Shown here piece by piece: positions 1 to 6,282 of a stretch of 8,696 nt of DNA; within the stretch, counting starts at the first letter, position 1; each line of letters opens with the position of its first letter. The translations under genes were made by a program, and so were the position numbers. This DNA is from an uncultured Oscillospiraceae bacterium (GTDB lineage: Bacteria > Bacillota > Clostridia > Oscillospirales > Ruminococcaceae), in contig CAKSHG010000085.1 of NCBI GenBank assembly GCA_934456315.1, forward strand, positions 1 through 8,696. Reading direction: 5' to 3'. Below the pieces are notes generated by a model. It was not told where the DNA came from. It did no database searches and saw nothing but the letters and a program-made list of their open reading frames with translations.

Positions 1-1991
1 GTGTACTTGCTTCCGGAATCGCTGGTGCCTGTAACGTAGGTGTAGTAGTCAGAATACAGGTCGTACAGCTTCTGGAGCGAAGAGTACGCGCTGGAAAGCT
101 CGCTGCTGGAGGGCTTTGCGCTCTTTACCAGGCTGGAAACGCTGCTCTTTCCGCTGGAAAGGGTCTTATCCATGCCGGAGGTGAACTTGTTCTTGGTGAA
201 TCCGGCATCGACCGCATAAGAGGTAGCCTGGGAATAGAGGTGCAGCTTGCCTACCTCGGCGGAGATCGCTTCGAAAGCGTCAAGGATCTTGTCGCGCTGC
301 TTATCCTCGGAGGTCACTGTTGATGAAGGCTTGGTGCTGACAACAGCCGCAGGAGCCTTTGAAGTCGTGGCAGGCTTGGGAGTAGTGGTCGTAACAGCGG
401 GTTTTGTTGTCGCCGTGTTGGGTCTGGTGGTAGCGGAAGAAGCTGTTGTGTGGGAAGTTGTGGTGGTTTCAGGCTTGCTTTCGTTTTCCGATGTGGGTGC
501 TTCAGCGGTTGCAGGTCCGGAGGTTTCTTCTGTTGCTGCGGACTCCGGCTGGCTTTCGGTGGTGACTACAGGGTTTACTATTTCAGGGACGCTGGTATCA
601 TCAGGGGCGTCGGCGTCGGATACATCGGATTCGTCAGCAATGGCGTTCTCGTCAGCTTCGACAGGAGTGCCCGATGTTGTGGGGGCTGTGGTGGGCGTAG
701 AAGGCGTGCTCACCATATCCTCCGATTTGTTTGCAGTGGAGGTAGCCACGATAAGCGCTATCACGCCGACAACAACGACTGCTGCGCCGATGACCGTGGG
801 TATCGGGATAACTCCGAAAAGCTTCACAGGCTGCTTCTCTTTCTTTGCTGCGGAGCCTGAAACCGTCTTTTTAAGCGGCTTTACGTTCCATTTGTTGGGG
901 GATCCGCAGTTCTTGCAGACTGCTTCCTTTTCGTACATATCCTGACCGCAGTTGCGGCAGTAAATCAGTTTGCCAAGGTCGGCGTCGCCGGACTCGGGCG
1001 TTTCGGAAACGGGTTCCGGCTCTGGACGGCGCGGCTGAGTGAAGTCCGGTCCGGAGTAAGCAGTAGCTTCCGGCTCGGAGTAAGCGGGAGCTTCCGGTTC
1101 GGAGTAAGCGGGAGTTTCCGGCTCGGAGTAAGCAGGAGTTTCCGGCTCGGAGTAAGCAGGAGCTTCTGGCTCGGAGTAAGCGGGAGCTTCCGGTTCAGAG
1201 TAGGTGGGAGCCGGAGCGGTAACATCTATATTGATATCATCGTAATTCTGATCAAGCTGCACCGGGACGTCCGGTTCGGTCATCTCGCCGCCGTTTATCA
1301 CCGGCAGACCGCTTTCGGAAAGGAACTGCGTTTCCGGCATTCCTGCTTCCATCGAGAAATCATCGACCCTGCGGGAAAGCGAGCCAAGGTCAGGCTCCTG
1401 CGGAACAGGCTCGGGCTCGGGTTCCGGCTCGGGAACGGGCGCGCTTATAGCGGGCATGTCGCTTGCGGTTGAGTTGAGATTGGCGAACTGCTGGTTCAGG
1501 GCTTCGATCTCGCTGTTGAGGTCGCCCCCGATACCGCCGATCCCACCCATTCCGTCCATTCCGCCGATATCGCCGGAATTATCGTTGTCATAGGTGATAC
1601 CGCCGCCAAGACCGCTGTTGTTCACGAAGCTGTCTATCCGTGCGATGTCGCTGTCGGACATTCCGCCGAATTCCCCGCCGAGCGGGTCGGTATTTACCAG
1701 CGGAACATTCGAGGAGCCATTCACGTTCAGCTTCATTCCGCACTTTTCGCAGTGGTCGGTGGATTTCTGCATTCTCATGCCGCAGGTGGGGCAGAATACC
1801 AGGGTGCCCTCCTCGTTGCCGAGGGGCTGTATTCCGGGCATTTCTCCGCTCTGCTGATCGTCAGCGGGCTGTTCGTTTGCTTCTGCCTCGTTGTTTTCTT
1901 CCTCTTCTGCCTCAGGCGGAACAGGCGTGCCGCACTCCATGCAGAACTGATAGCCGCGGATAAGTTTCTTGCCGCAGTTTTCACAATACAT
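1..1991 (-). CDS. Large zinc-ribbon single-pass membrane protein (C-terminus outside window)
   Basis: One open minus-strand frame gives 663 complete codons and no stop before the window edge. Three zinc ribbons share the spacing CxxC-x10-CxxC: C3/C6/C17/C20, C67/C70/C81/C84 and C345/C348/C359/C362. Between ribbons 2 and 3 lie a Gly/Met/Ile-rich stretch, an EP-rich stretch and seven 8-residue units beginning at Tyr (Y264 to Y312, consensus YSEPEAPA). A hydrophobic segment at about 394-416 is the only membrane helix. It is followed by a Thr/Ser/Pro-rich stalk (about 417-560) and a Ser-rich, probably helical region from about 564 on. No signal peptide is seen. The likely topology is ribbons in the cytoplasm and stalk outside, which is inference. 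The ATG at 1991 has GGGAGG 8 nt upstream. The architecture resembles other clostridial zinc-ribbon membrane proteins of unknown role; I do not recognise a specific function. Confidence 0.9.
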   Translation of the reverse strand, partial: MYCENCGKKLIRGYQFCMECGTPVPPEAEEEENNEAEANEQPADDQQSGEMPGIQPLGNEEGTLVFCPTCGMRMQKSTDHCEKCGMKLNVNGSSNVPLVNTDPLGGEFGGMSDSDIARIDSFVNNSGLGGGITYDNDNSGDIGGMDGMGGIGGIGGDLNSEIEALNQQFANLNSTASDMPAISAPVPEPEPEPEPVPQEPDLGSLSRRVDDFSMEAGMPETQFLSESGLPVINGGEMTEPDVPVQLDQNYDDINIDVTAPAPTYSEPEAPAYSEPEAPAYSEPETPAYSEPETPAYSEPEAPAYSEPEATAYSGPDFTQPRRPEPEPVSETPESGDADLGKLIYCRNCGQDMYEKEAVCKNCGSPNKWNVKPLKKTVSGSAAKKEKQPVKLFGVIPIPTVIGAAVVVVGVIALIVATSTANKSEDMVSTPSTPTTAPTTSGTPVEADENAIADESDVSDADAPDDTSVPEIVNPVVTTESQPESAATEETSGPATAEAPTSENESKPETTTTSHTTASSATTRPNTATTKPAVTTTTPKPATTSKAPAAVVSTKPSSTVTSEDKQRDKILDAFEAISAEVGKLHLYSQATSYAVDAGFTKNKFTSGMDKTLSSGKSSVSSLVKSAKPSSSELSSAYSSLQKLYDLYSDYYTYVTGTSDSGSKY
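1047..1206 (-). repeat. 24-bp in-frame tandem repeat (YSEPE[A/T]PA), about 7 units
   Basis: The word GGAGTA (AGAGTA in the last unit) recurs at 1053, 1077, 1101, 1125, 1149, 1173 and 1197 on the plus strand, exactly 24 bp apart. On the coding (minus) strand each unit encodes Tyr-Ser-Glu-Pro-Glu-(Ala/Thr)-(Pro/Thr)-Ala. The outermost unit at the 3' side of the gene has decayed to YSGPDF. Near-identical DNA with a period divisible by three implies copy-number change without frameshift. Confidence 0.95.
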
Positions 1992-2072
1992 TATGTAATC
2001 CTCCCAAGTGGATCGTAATACTCTCTGTAATCAAGCCTGGCGCAGACTATGAAAATAGAAATATCCAAATTA

Positions 2073-2101
2073 AGTATACTATACTGCATAAAAAAAGTCA
2101 A
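2073..2101 (-). promoter_or_regulatory. Sigma-A-type promoter for the large zinc-ribbon gene
   Basis: Read on the minus strand there is TTGACT (2101-2096), a 17-bp spacer beginning with a T-run, and TATACT (2078-2073). Transcription should begin near 2066, giving a leader of about 75 nt before the ATG at 1991. It lies downstream of the terminator of the preceding gene, so the large gene is probably transcribed separately. Confidence 0.75.
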
Positions 2102-2167
2102 CTTGCAAAATAGAATATTGTTAAAATGAAATAATCCGACCCCGGGCTTTTTGTGCATATTCATACC

Positions 2168-2206
2168 AAAAAATAGCACCCTGCCGGACATATCCGGCAG
2201 GGTGCT
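2168..2206 (-). terminator. Intrinsic terminator after the small zinc-ribbon gene
   Basis: A perfect 14-bp stem (2175-2188 with 2193-2206) encloses a 4-nt loop. On the minus strand it is followed by A and then six T residues (plus-strand 2174 and A-run 2168-2173). It starts 14 nt beyond the TAA stop at 2221-2223. Confidence 0.93.
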
Positions 2207-2220
2207 GAAATCGACGTTTA

Positions 2221-2751
2221 TTAAAGTATCGTTGAGAAATACAGACCGGCAAACACTCCGGCTGCCGCCGCCATGATCCCCGCGACGATAAGGCATATCA
2301 CAATATGCTTGCCCGTGTAATAGCGGCGCTCGGCTCCCGGCTTATCGCTGATGGAAGCCGGAACCACCATATCAAATGGGATCGCAGGCGCCGTGGGGGC
2401 TTCTGGCTTCGGCGCGGGCTGCTGGTCAGGGAGCTGTGCGCTGCTCTGCGGGATAACTCCCGGCGTAGGGAGGCTGAACGCCTGGGCACCAGCCGGATTT
2501 GCTGATTCAGCAGGTGCGGCGGGGACAGCAGGGACATCAGGCGCAGCCGTTTCAGCTGAGTCAGACGGAACGGTCTGGAGCACCTTTTCCGATTCGGCAG
2601 GCTGTGGAGCCGGAGTTTCTTCGGCGGCAGGCGCAGCGGGTTCCGGAGCAGCGTTAAGGCTCCGGGTGGATATCGAGCCGAATCCGGCTCCGCACCAGGT
2701 GCAGAACAGACTGGAATCTTCGTTTTTCTTGCCGCATTTTGGACAGAACAT
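2221..2751 (-). CDS. Small tail-anchored zinc-ribbon protein (176 aa)
   Basis: An N-terminal zinc ribbon has C3/C6/C17/C20 with the same CxxC-x10-CxxC spacing as its larger neighbour. Residues about 33-127 form a low-complexity Ala/Pro/Glu linker. A basic stretch (ERRYYTGKH) then precedes one C-terminal membrane helix (about 149-172) that almost ends the protein, so the ribbon should face the cytoplasm. I place the start at the ATG at 2751, which has AAAGGAAG 7 nt upstream. A TTG seven codons earlier (2772) overlaps the stop of the upstream gene and would place that ribosome site inside the coding sequence. The gene follows the DNA glycosylase with a 17-nt gap and ends at a strong terminator, so the two are probably co-transcribed. 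Function unknown; it resembles other zinc-ribbon-plus-membrane-anchor proteins of clostridia. Confidence 0.88.
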   Translation of the reverse strand: MFCPKCGKKNEDSSLFCTWCGAGFGSISTRSLNAAPEPAAPAAEETPAPQPAESEKVLQTVPSDSAETAAPDVPAVPAAPAESANPAGAQAFSLPTPGVIPQSSAQLPDQQPAPKPEAPTAPAIPFDMVVPASISDKPGAERRYYTGKHIVICLIVAGIMAAAAGVFAGLYFSTIL

Positions 2752-2768
2752 ATGTATACTTCCTTTCG

Positions 2769-3581
2769 TCAATCATTCGTGACCAGCAGTCCGCCGCCGT
2801 TGCGGACGTAATCGAACAGATACTGCTGCGCGATGCCCTCTATGCCGAGGGTGCATTCCGGCAGACCCTCGGGGTAGAACTGTGCCATCAGCCGCTTTAC
2901 CCACACGTCTTTCGGGAAAGCGTCCAGCTTGTGGAACGCGAACAGCAGCACGCAGTCCGCGACCTTATCGCCGACGCCGACGATGGCCTTGAGCTGCTCC
3001 CGTGCCTCGGCGAGGGGGAGCCTGTCGATCTCCGCGAAGTCCACCGCGCCGGAGTTCACCTTTTCCACCGCGTCGCATATGTAACGTGCGCGGAATCCCG
3101 CCCGGAGCGGCGCAAGGTCCTCCGGAGTTATCCCGGAGAGCTGCTGCGCGGTCGGGAATGCGTATCCGCTCCCGGCGGGAGTTCCGAAGTTCTCGCACAG
3201 CCTGCCGATTATCCCGGCGATACGCGGGATATTGTTGTTCTGGCTGATGATGAAGCTGATGAGCGTTTCGAACGGCTCCTGCCGGAGGATCCGTATTCCC
3301 GGCGAGAATTCGCAGGCTCTTTTCAGCGTTTCGTCAGCGGAAAGCGTATCAATGTAGCGGGAGTAATCCGTTCCAAGGTCGAAGTAGCTTTCCCAGAACG
3401 GGATATCCTGTTCGCTCACGCCGTGCAGCGTGACCTCGTCGCCGGACTGCGTTACGGTAAGGCTCCTGCCTCCGGCAATGCCGGAAAACGCGCCGTTTTC
3501 GTCCTCGCTCCAGCGGAAGCACTGACCGCACAGGAACGTCCTGCGGATATCGAAATTTTTATTTTGTATAGTATAATTCAT
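2769..3581 (-). CDS. ogg: 8-oxoguanine DNA glycosylase/AP lyase, OGG1 type
   Basis: This 270-residue protein belongs to the HhH-GPD base-excision repair superfamily and would remove 8-oxoguanine from DNA and nick the abasic site. The N-terminal region with GQCFRW (19-24) matches the OGG N-terminal domain. ISQNNNIPR (112-120) corresponds to the conserved damage-pocket helix of OGG1. The helix-hairpin-helix is GVGDKVADC (202-210), with K206 at the position of the catalytic lysine (human OGG1 K249). D225 in FPKDV (222-226) is at the position of the catalytic aspartate (human D268). The family is sometimes annotated as DNA-3-methyladenine glycosylase 2, but the GVG.KVADC lysine favours the bifunctional OGG class. 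The ribosome site is poor: only a GGGG run about 15 nt before the ATG. A strong promoter sits just upstream and a zinc-ribbon gene follows 17 nt downstream. Confidence 0.93.
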   Translation of the reverse strand: MNYTIQNKNFDIRRTFLCGQCFRWSEDENGAFSGIAGGRSLTVTQSGDEVTLHGVSEQDIPFWESYFDLGTDYSRYIDTLSADETLKRACEFSPGIRILRQEPFETLISFIISQNNNIPRIAGIIGRLCENFGTPAGSGYAFPTAQQLSGITPEDLAPLRAGFRARYICDAVEKVNSGAVDFAEIDRLPLAEAREQLKAIVGVGDKVADCVLLFAFHKLDAFPKDVWVKRLMAQFYPEGLPECTLGIEGIAQQYLFDYVRNGGGLLVTND

Positions 3582-3616
3582 AGAAATTTTCGTAAACCCC
3601 TTGATTATTTGTCTTA

Positions 3617-3645
3617 ATTATAATACAATAGGAGTATAATTTCAA
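3617..3645 (-). promoter_or_regulatory. Strong sigma-A promoter for ogg and the small zinc-ribbon gene
   Basis: On the minus strand there is TTGAAA (3645-3640), a 17-bp spacer and a perfect TATAAT (3622-3617). The predicted start near 3610 gives a leader of about 29 nt before the glycosylase ATG at 3581. Confidence 0.85.
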
Positions 3646-3688
3646 GAGTATCCGCTGTTTTTTCAGCGAGTTTTCATTTTTATCATAA

Positions 3689-3847
3689 GGGAACCTCTAA
3701 AACCCGGTTTGAAAAGGGAAAATGGGTAGAGTGCGCCGAATGCGATGAAAGCCGACGAAGTAAGGCTGTATGCCTTACGAGGAGGTTTGAAGAAGCAGTC
3801 GGTGTGCTATACACATTTTCTCTCAAACAAGGTTTTTAGAGGTGACC
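3689..3847. mobile_element. MITE-like foldback element, 159 bp
   Basis: The whole segment is one imperfect inverted repeat centred near 3769. The ends share GG..ACCTCTAAAA (3689-3702) with its complement (3834-3847). Blocks such as GTTTGA, AAAATG and CCGA then recur in the same order along both arms. The centre is a perfect hairpin with a 7-bp stem (3760-3766 with 3772-3778) and loop TGTAT. ATAA immediately flanks both ends (3685-3688 and 3848-3851) and could be a target-site duplication, although the flanks are AT-rich so this is weak. No transposase is encoded. It lies between the divergent glycosylase and DUF6062-type genes and would form a long hairpin in the leader of the latter. Confidence 0.7.
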
Positions 3848-3853
3848 ATAATA

Positions 3854-3863
3854 AAAGGAAAGG
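3854..3863 (+). promoter_or_regulatory. Ribosome binding site fixing the DUF6062-type start
   Basis: AAAGGAAAGG lies 7 nt before the ATG at 3871. The frame stays open upstream to an ATG at 3745, but those 42 extra codons lie almost entirely inside the foldback element, so the 3871 start is preferred. Confidence 0.8.
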
Positions 3864-3870
3864 ACAGTCA

Positions 3871-4575
3871 ATGAGAGAGAGTATTCTTACCATACCGATA
3901 AACGAAGTGTTCGAGCCGCGGGAGGGCTGCCCCATCTGCGCAATGAGGAACACCGTGGAGCAGCACATCAGCGAATACATAATGGGCGCCGCGATGATGG
4001 AGCCGGACGTCCGCATGGAAACGAACCGCCTGGGATTCTGCCACACGCACTTCAACAGCCTGCTGAAGCAGAATAACCGCCTGTCGCTGGGTCTTATGCT
4101 GAATACTTACCTCGGAACGCTCCGCGGTGAGATATTCGAGAACAAGAGCATATTCTTCACCAAAGGCGCAAAGGCGAAGAAGTGCAGCGAGATAGAGAAC
4201 ACCTGCTTTGTATGCAGCAAGGTGGACTGGGGCGTTGAGCACATGCTGGAAACCGTGTTCACGATGTTCCGCGAGGACGCGAAATTCCGTAATCTCTATT
4301 CGACACAGAAGTACATCTGCATTCCGCATTACAACCTGATAATGTCACATGTGCCGTCGAAGCTGCCGAAGGCTGACCAGAAGGAATTCATCGCAGCCAC
4401 AGATAAGCTTGTCGAGAATTACATCAAGGAGCTGAACAGCGACGTCAACGAATTCTGCAACAGCTTCGACTACCGGAACGCGGGCAAGCTCCACAGCGAG
4501 GACATGGAGCACGTCAGAAGCTCAATCGAGCGCGCGATAGAGTTCATAACCTCAAGAAAACCAGACGTAAAATAA
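3871..4575 (+). CDS. DUF6062-type Cys/His protein (234 aa)
   Basis: From memory, the N-terminal pattern and length fit the DUF6062 family of Firmicutes; the function is unknown. It is a soluble protein with no signal peptide or membrane helix. Two metal-site-like modules stand out: C20-P-I-C23 followed by C57-H-T-H60, and C112-F-V-C115 followed by C150-I-P-H153. The distance between pair members is almost the same (34 and 35 residues from the second Cys to the third), which suggests an internal duplication binding two metal ions, probably zinc. The C-terminal third (about 165-230) is rich in charged residues and probably helical. The start is the ATG at 3871 with a good ribosome site; an ATG at 3745 would add 42 residues encoded by a repeat element. 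No convincing promoter is visible, and a second palindromic element begins at its stop codon. Confidence 0.85.
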   Translation: MRESILTIPINEVFEPREGCPICAMRNTVEQHISEYIMGAAMMEPDVRMETNRLGFCHTHFNSLLKQNNRLSLGLMLNTYLGTLRGEIFENKSIFFTKGAKAKKCSEIENTCFVCSKVDWGVEHMLETVFTMFREDAKFRNLYSTQKYICIPHYNLIMSHVPSKLPKADQKEFIAATDKLVENYIKELNSDVNEFCNSFDYRNAGKLHSEDMEHVRSSIERAIEFITSRKPDVK

Positions 4576-4687
4576 AATTCGGAATTCTTAATTCGGAATT
4601 AAATCATTCCCACGAAGTGGGAATGATTTAAATAACCGCCGAAGGCGGCACCAAAATTCCGCATTCCGAATTCATAATTCCGAATTT
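4575..4687. mobile_element. Palindromic MITE/REP-like element with two GAA-loop hairpins
   Basis: Imperfect terminal inverted repeats are built from the word AATTCGGAAT: it appears twice in the left arm (4575-4600) and in complement in the right arm (4655-4687). Inside are two perfect hairpins, one with a 15-bp stem (4599-4613 with 4617-4631) and one with a 5-bp stem (4636-4640 with 4644-4648). Both have a C-GAA-G loop. The element abuts the stop codon of the DUF6062-type gene and ends 19 nt before tsaD. Neither hairpin is followed by a T-run on either strand, so it is not a standard terminator. Confidence 0.7.
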
Positions 4688-4706
4688 AAAATAAGTGGGT
4701 GTTTAA

Positions 4707-5720
4707 ATGGATATTTTAGCAATAGAGAGCAGCTGCGATGAAACCGCAGCCGCAGTAATACGCGACGGACGTCAGATAATCTCCTCCGTGGTAGCGACGC
4801 AGATAGAGGAGCACAAGCTCTACGGCGGCGTAGTGCCCGAGATAGCAAGCCGCCGACACTGCGAGAGCATTGTCGCGGTAGTTGACGAAGCGCTCCAGAA
4901 GGCGGGCATGAAAGCGCAGGACGTTGACGCGATAGCGGTCAGCTATGCGCCGGGGCTCATCGGTGCCCTGCTTGTCGGCGTGAACTTTGCCAAGGGGCTG
5001 GCGCTGTCGCTAGATAAGCCGCTTATCCCGGTGCACCATATCCGCGGACATATCGCGGCGAATTACCTGGCGCACCCGGAGCTTGAGCCTCCCTACCTCT
5101 GCCTGGTGGCGTCCGGTTCGCACAGCCACATTGTAAAGGTCAAGGACTGGACGGAGTTCGAAACCATAGGTCAGACCGTTGACGACGCGGCAGGCGAGGC
5201 ATTCGACAAGGCTGCCCGCGCAATGGGGTATCCTTACCCGGGCGGAGTGCACATTGACAGGGCGGCGCAGACCGGCGACCGCAAAAAGTATCAGCTTCCG
5301 CACCCGCATACTGCGAATCTATATGATTTCAGCTTCTCCGGGCTTAAAACGGCGGTAATAAATCTCATACACAACGCCAGTCAGAAAGGCGAGGAGATCG
5401 ACGTCAACAGCCTTGCGGCGTGCTTCCAGTATATCGTTGCGGATATCCTGACGCAGAAGTTCATCTCTGCGGCAAAGGAGGGTGGCTACAAGACTCTGGC
5501 GCTTGCCGGGGGAGTTGCGGCAAACTCCGGGCTGCGCAGCATGCTCCAGCAGCGCGCGGACTACAATCACATGAAGGTTTACTACCCTCCGCTGGAGCTG
5601 TGCGGCGACAACGCTGCGATGATAGGCTGCCAGGCGTACTATGAGTATCAGGCGGGTCACCTTGCGGGTTCTGACCTCAACGCTGTTGCGACTATGCGTC
5701 TAGACCGCGTTACATGGTAA
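4707..5720 (+). CDS. tsaD: tRNA N6-adenosine threonylcarbamoyltransferase TsaD
   Basis: TsaD transfers the threonylcarbamoyl group made by TsaC/TsaC2 to A37 of tRNAs that read ANN codons, acting with TsaB and TsaE in the cytoplasm. The 337-residue length equals that of the E. coli protein. It has the ASKHA fold signature IESSCDET (6-13), the metal-binding histidines H111 and H115 in HHIRGH, a nucleotide-binding stretch with SGSH (136-139, where SGGH is usual), GGVAANSGLR (268-277), and D301 in CGDNAAMIG as the third metal ligand. Its ribosome site (GTGGGTG, about 5 nt from the ATG) is weaker than those of its neighbours. No clear promoter of its own is visible; the upstream gap is filled by a palindromic element. 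The shikimate kinase homologue starts 25 nt after its stop, suggesting co-transcription. Confidence 0.97.
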   Translation: MDILAIESSCDETAAAVIRDGRQIISSVVATQIEEHKLYGGVVPEIASRRHCESIVAVVDEALQKAGMKAQDVDAIAVSYAPGLIGALLVGVNFAKGLALSLDKPLIPVHHIRGHIAANYLAHPELEPPYLCLVASGSHSHIVKVKDWTEFETIGQTVDDAAGEAFDKAARAMGYPYPGGVHIDRAAQTGDRKKYQLPHPHTANLYDFSFSGLKTAVINLIHNASQKGEEIDVNSLAACFQYIVADILTQKFISAAKEGGYKTLALAGGVAANSGLRSMLQQRADYNHMKVYYPPLELCGDNAAMIGCQAYYEYQAGHLAGSDLNAVATMRLDRVTW

Positions 5721-5745
5721 TACTATATAATAAAGGATAACTGGC

Positions 5746-6258
5746 ATGAAGAACATAGTTTTAATAGGAATGCCCGGCTGCGGCAAGTCCACCATCGGGG
5801 TGCTGCTTGCAAAGGCGATGGGATTCCGCTTTATCGACACTGATATCACCATTCAGGACCGCACGGGAATGCTGCTTCAGCAGATAATCGACCAGAAGGG
5901 TCTGGACTGGTTCTGCATTGAGGAGGAGCGCGCAATAATGTCCGTTCAGGAGAACGGCGGCTGCGTTATCGCTACGGGCGGAAGCGCGGTCTATTCCCGC
6001 AGTGCTATGATGTACCTCAAGGAGCACGGCTACGTCTATTATCTCGAGCTTCCCGTCGAGCAGGTGGAAAAGCGGCTGCACAACATCAAGACCCGCGGCA
6101 TAGCGATGCGTCCGGGGGACTCCATCGAGGACGTGTTCCGCAGACGGCGCGCGCTTTACGAGGAGTACGCGGATATCACAGTTGAATGCGCCGGGAAATC
6201 CATCGAGGATATAGTTGAGGAGATAGTAGGCGAGCATTCCCTCATCGCGGGGAAGTGA
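5746..6258 (+). CDS. aroK: Shikimate kinase family protein (divergent)
   Basis: A 170-residue P-loop kinase of shikimate kinase size. It has a Walker A motif GMPGCGKST (8-16), DTD at 31-33 (the second Asp matches the substrate-binding Asp of AroK), RTG (39-41), TGGSAV (77-82, usually TGGGAV), a lid with R117 and MRP (121-123), and a C-terminal helix ending RRRRALYEEYAD (132-143) that matches the family's R..LY.E.AD pattern. The family function is phosphorylation of shikimate at O3 in chorismate synthesis. Two points are unusual. The GE..FR..E segment reads KGLDWFCIEEE (51-61), so the arginine that normally grips the shikimate carboxylate is Cys57, and the third Gly of the GGG motif is Ser80. 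The fold is secure; the substrate is less so. AAAGGA lies 8 nt before the ATG. Confidence 0.85.
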   Translation: MKNIVLIGMPGCGKSTIGVLLAKAMGFRFIDTDITIQDRTGMLLQQIIDQKGLDWFCIEEERAIMSVQENGGCVIATGGSAVYSRSAMMYLKEHGYVYYLELPVEQVEKRLHNIKTRGIAMRPGDSIEDVFRRRRALYEEYADITVECAGKSIEDIVEEIVGEHSLIAGK

Positions 6259-6282
6259 CCTGACCCTTTGAAAGGAGCGGCA

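Noticed and set aside
247..945. A 232-codon plus-strand open frame (Val/Ser/Gly-rich)
   Set aside because: It is antisense to the large zinc-ribbon gene, whose minus-strand frame is open throughout, with a clear promoter, ribosome site and Cys motifs. The plus-strand frame only mirrors its repetitive Thr/Ala/Pro codons.
1047..1206. Possible CRISPR-like array from regularly spaced repeats
   Set aside because: The 24-bp units are head to tail with no spacers, and they are in frame within a protein.
965..1225. An 86-codon minus-strand frame with LTPSRKLL-type repeats
   Set aside because: It is another reading frame of the 24-bp tandem repeat inside the zinc-ribbon gene and has no ribosome site.
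2739..3617. A 292-codon plus-strand open frame
   Set aside because: It is antisense to the glycosylase, which has family motifs and catalytic residues. The plus frame matches nothing and has no ribosome site.
3745..3870. 42-residue N-terminal extension of the DUF6062-type protein
   Set aside because: It is encoded almost entirely by the foldback element, and a much better ribosome site and family-like N-terminus occur at the ATG at 3871.
4599..4648. Rho-independent terminator after the DUF6062-type gene
   Set aside because: The stems are good but neither is followed by a T-run on either strand. They belong to a palindromic repeat element.
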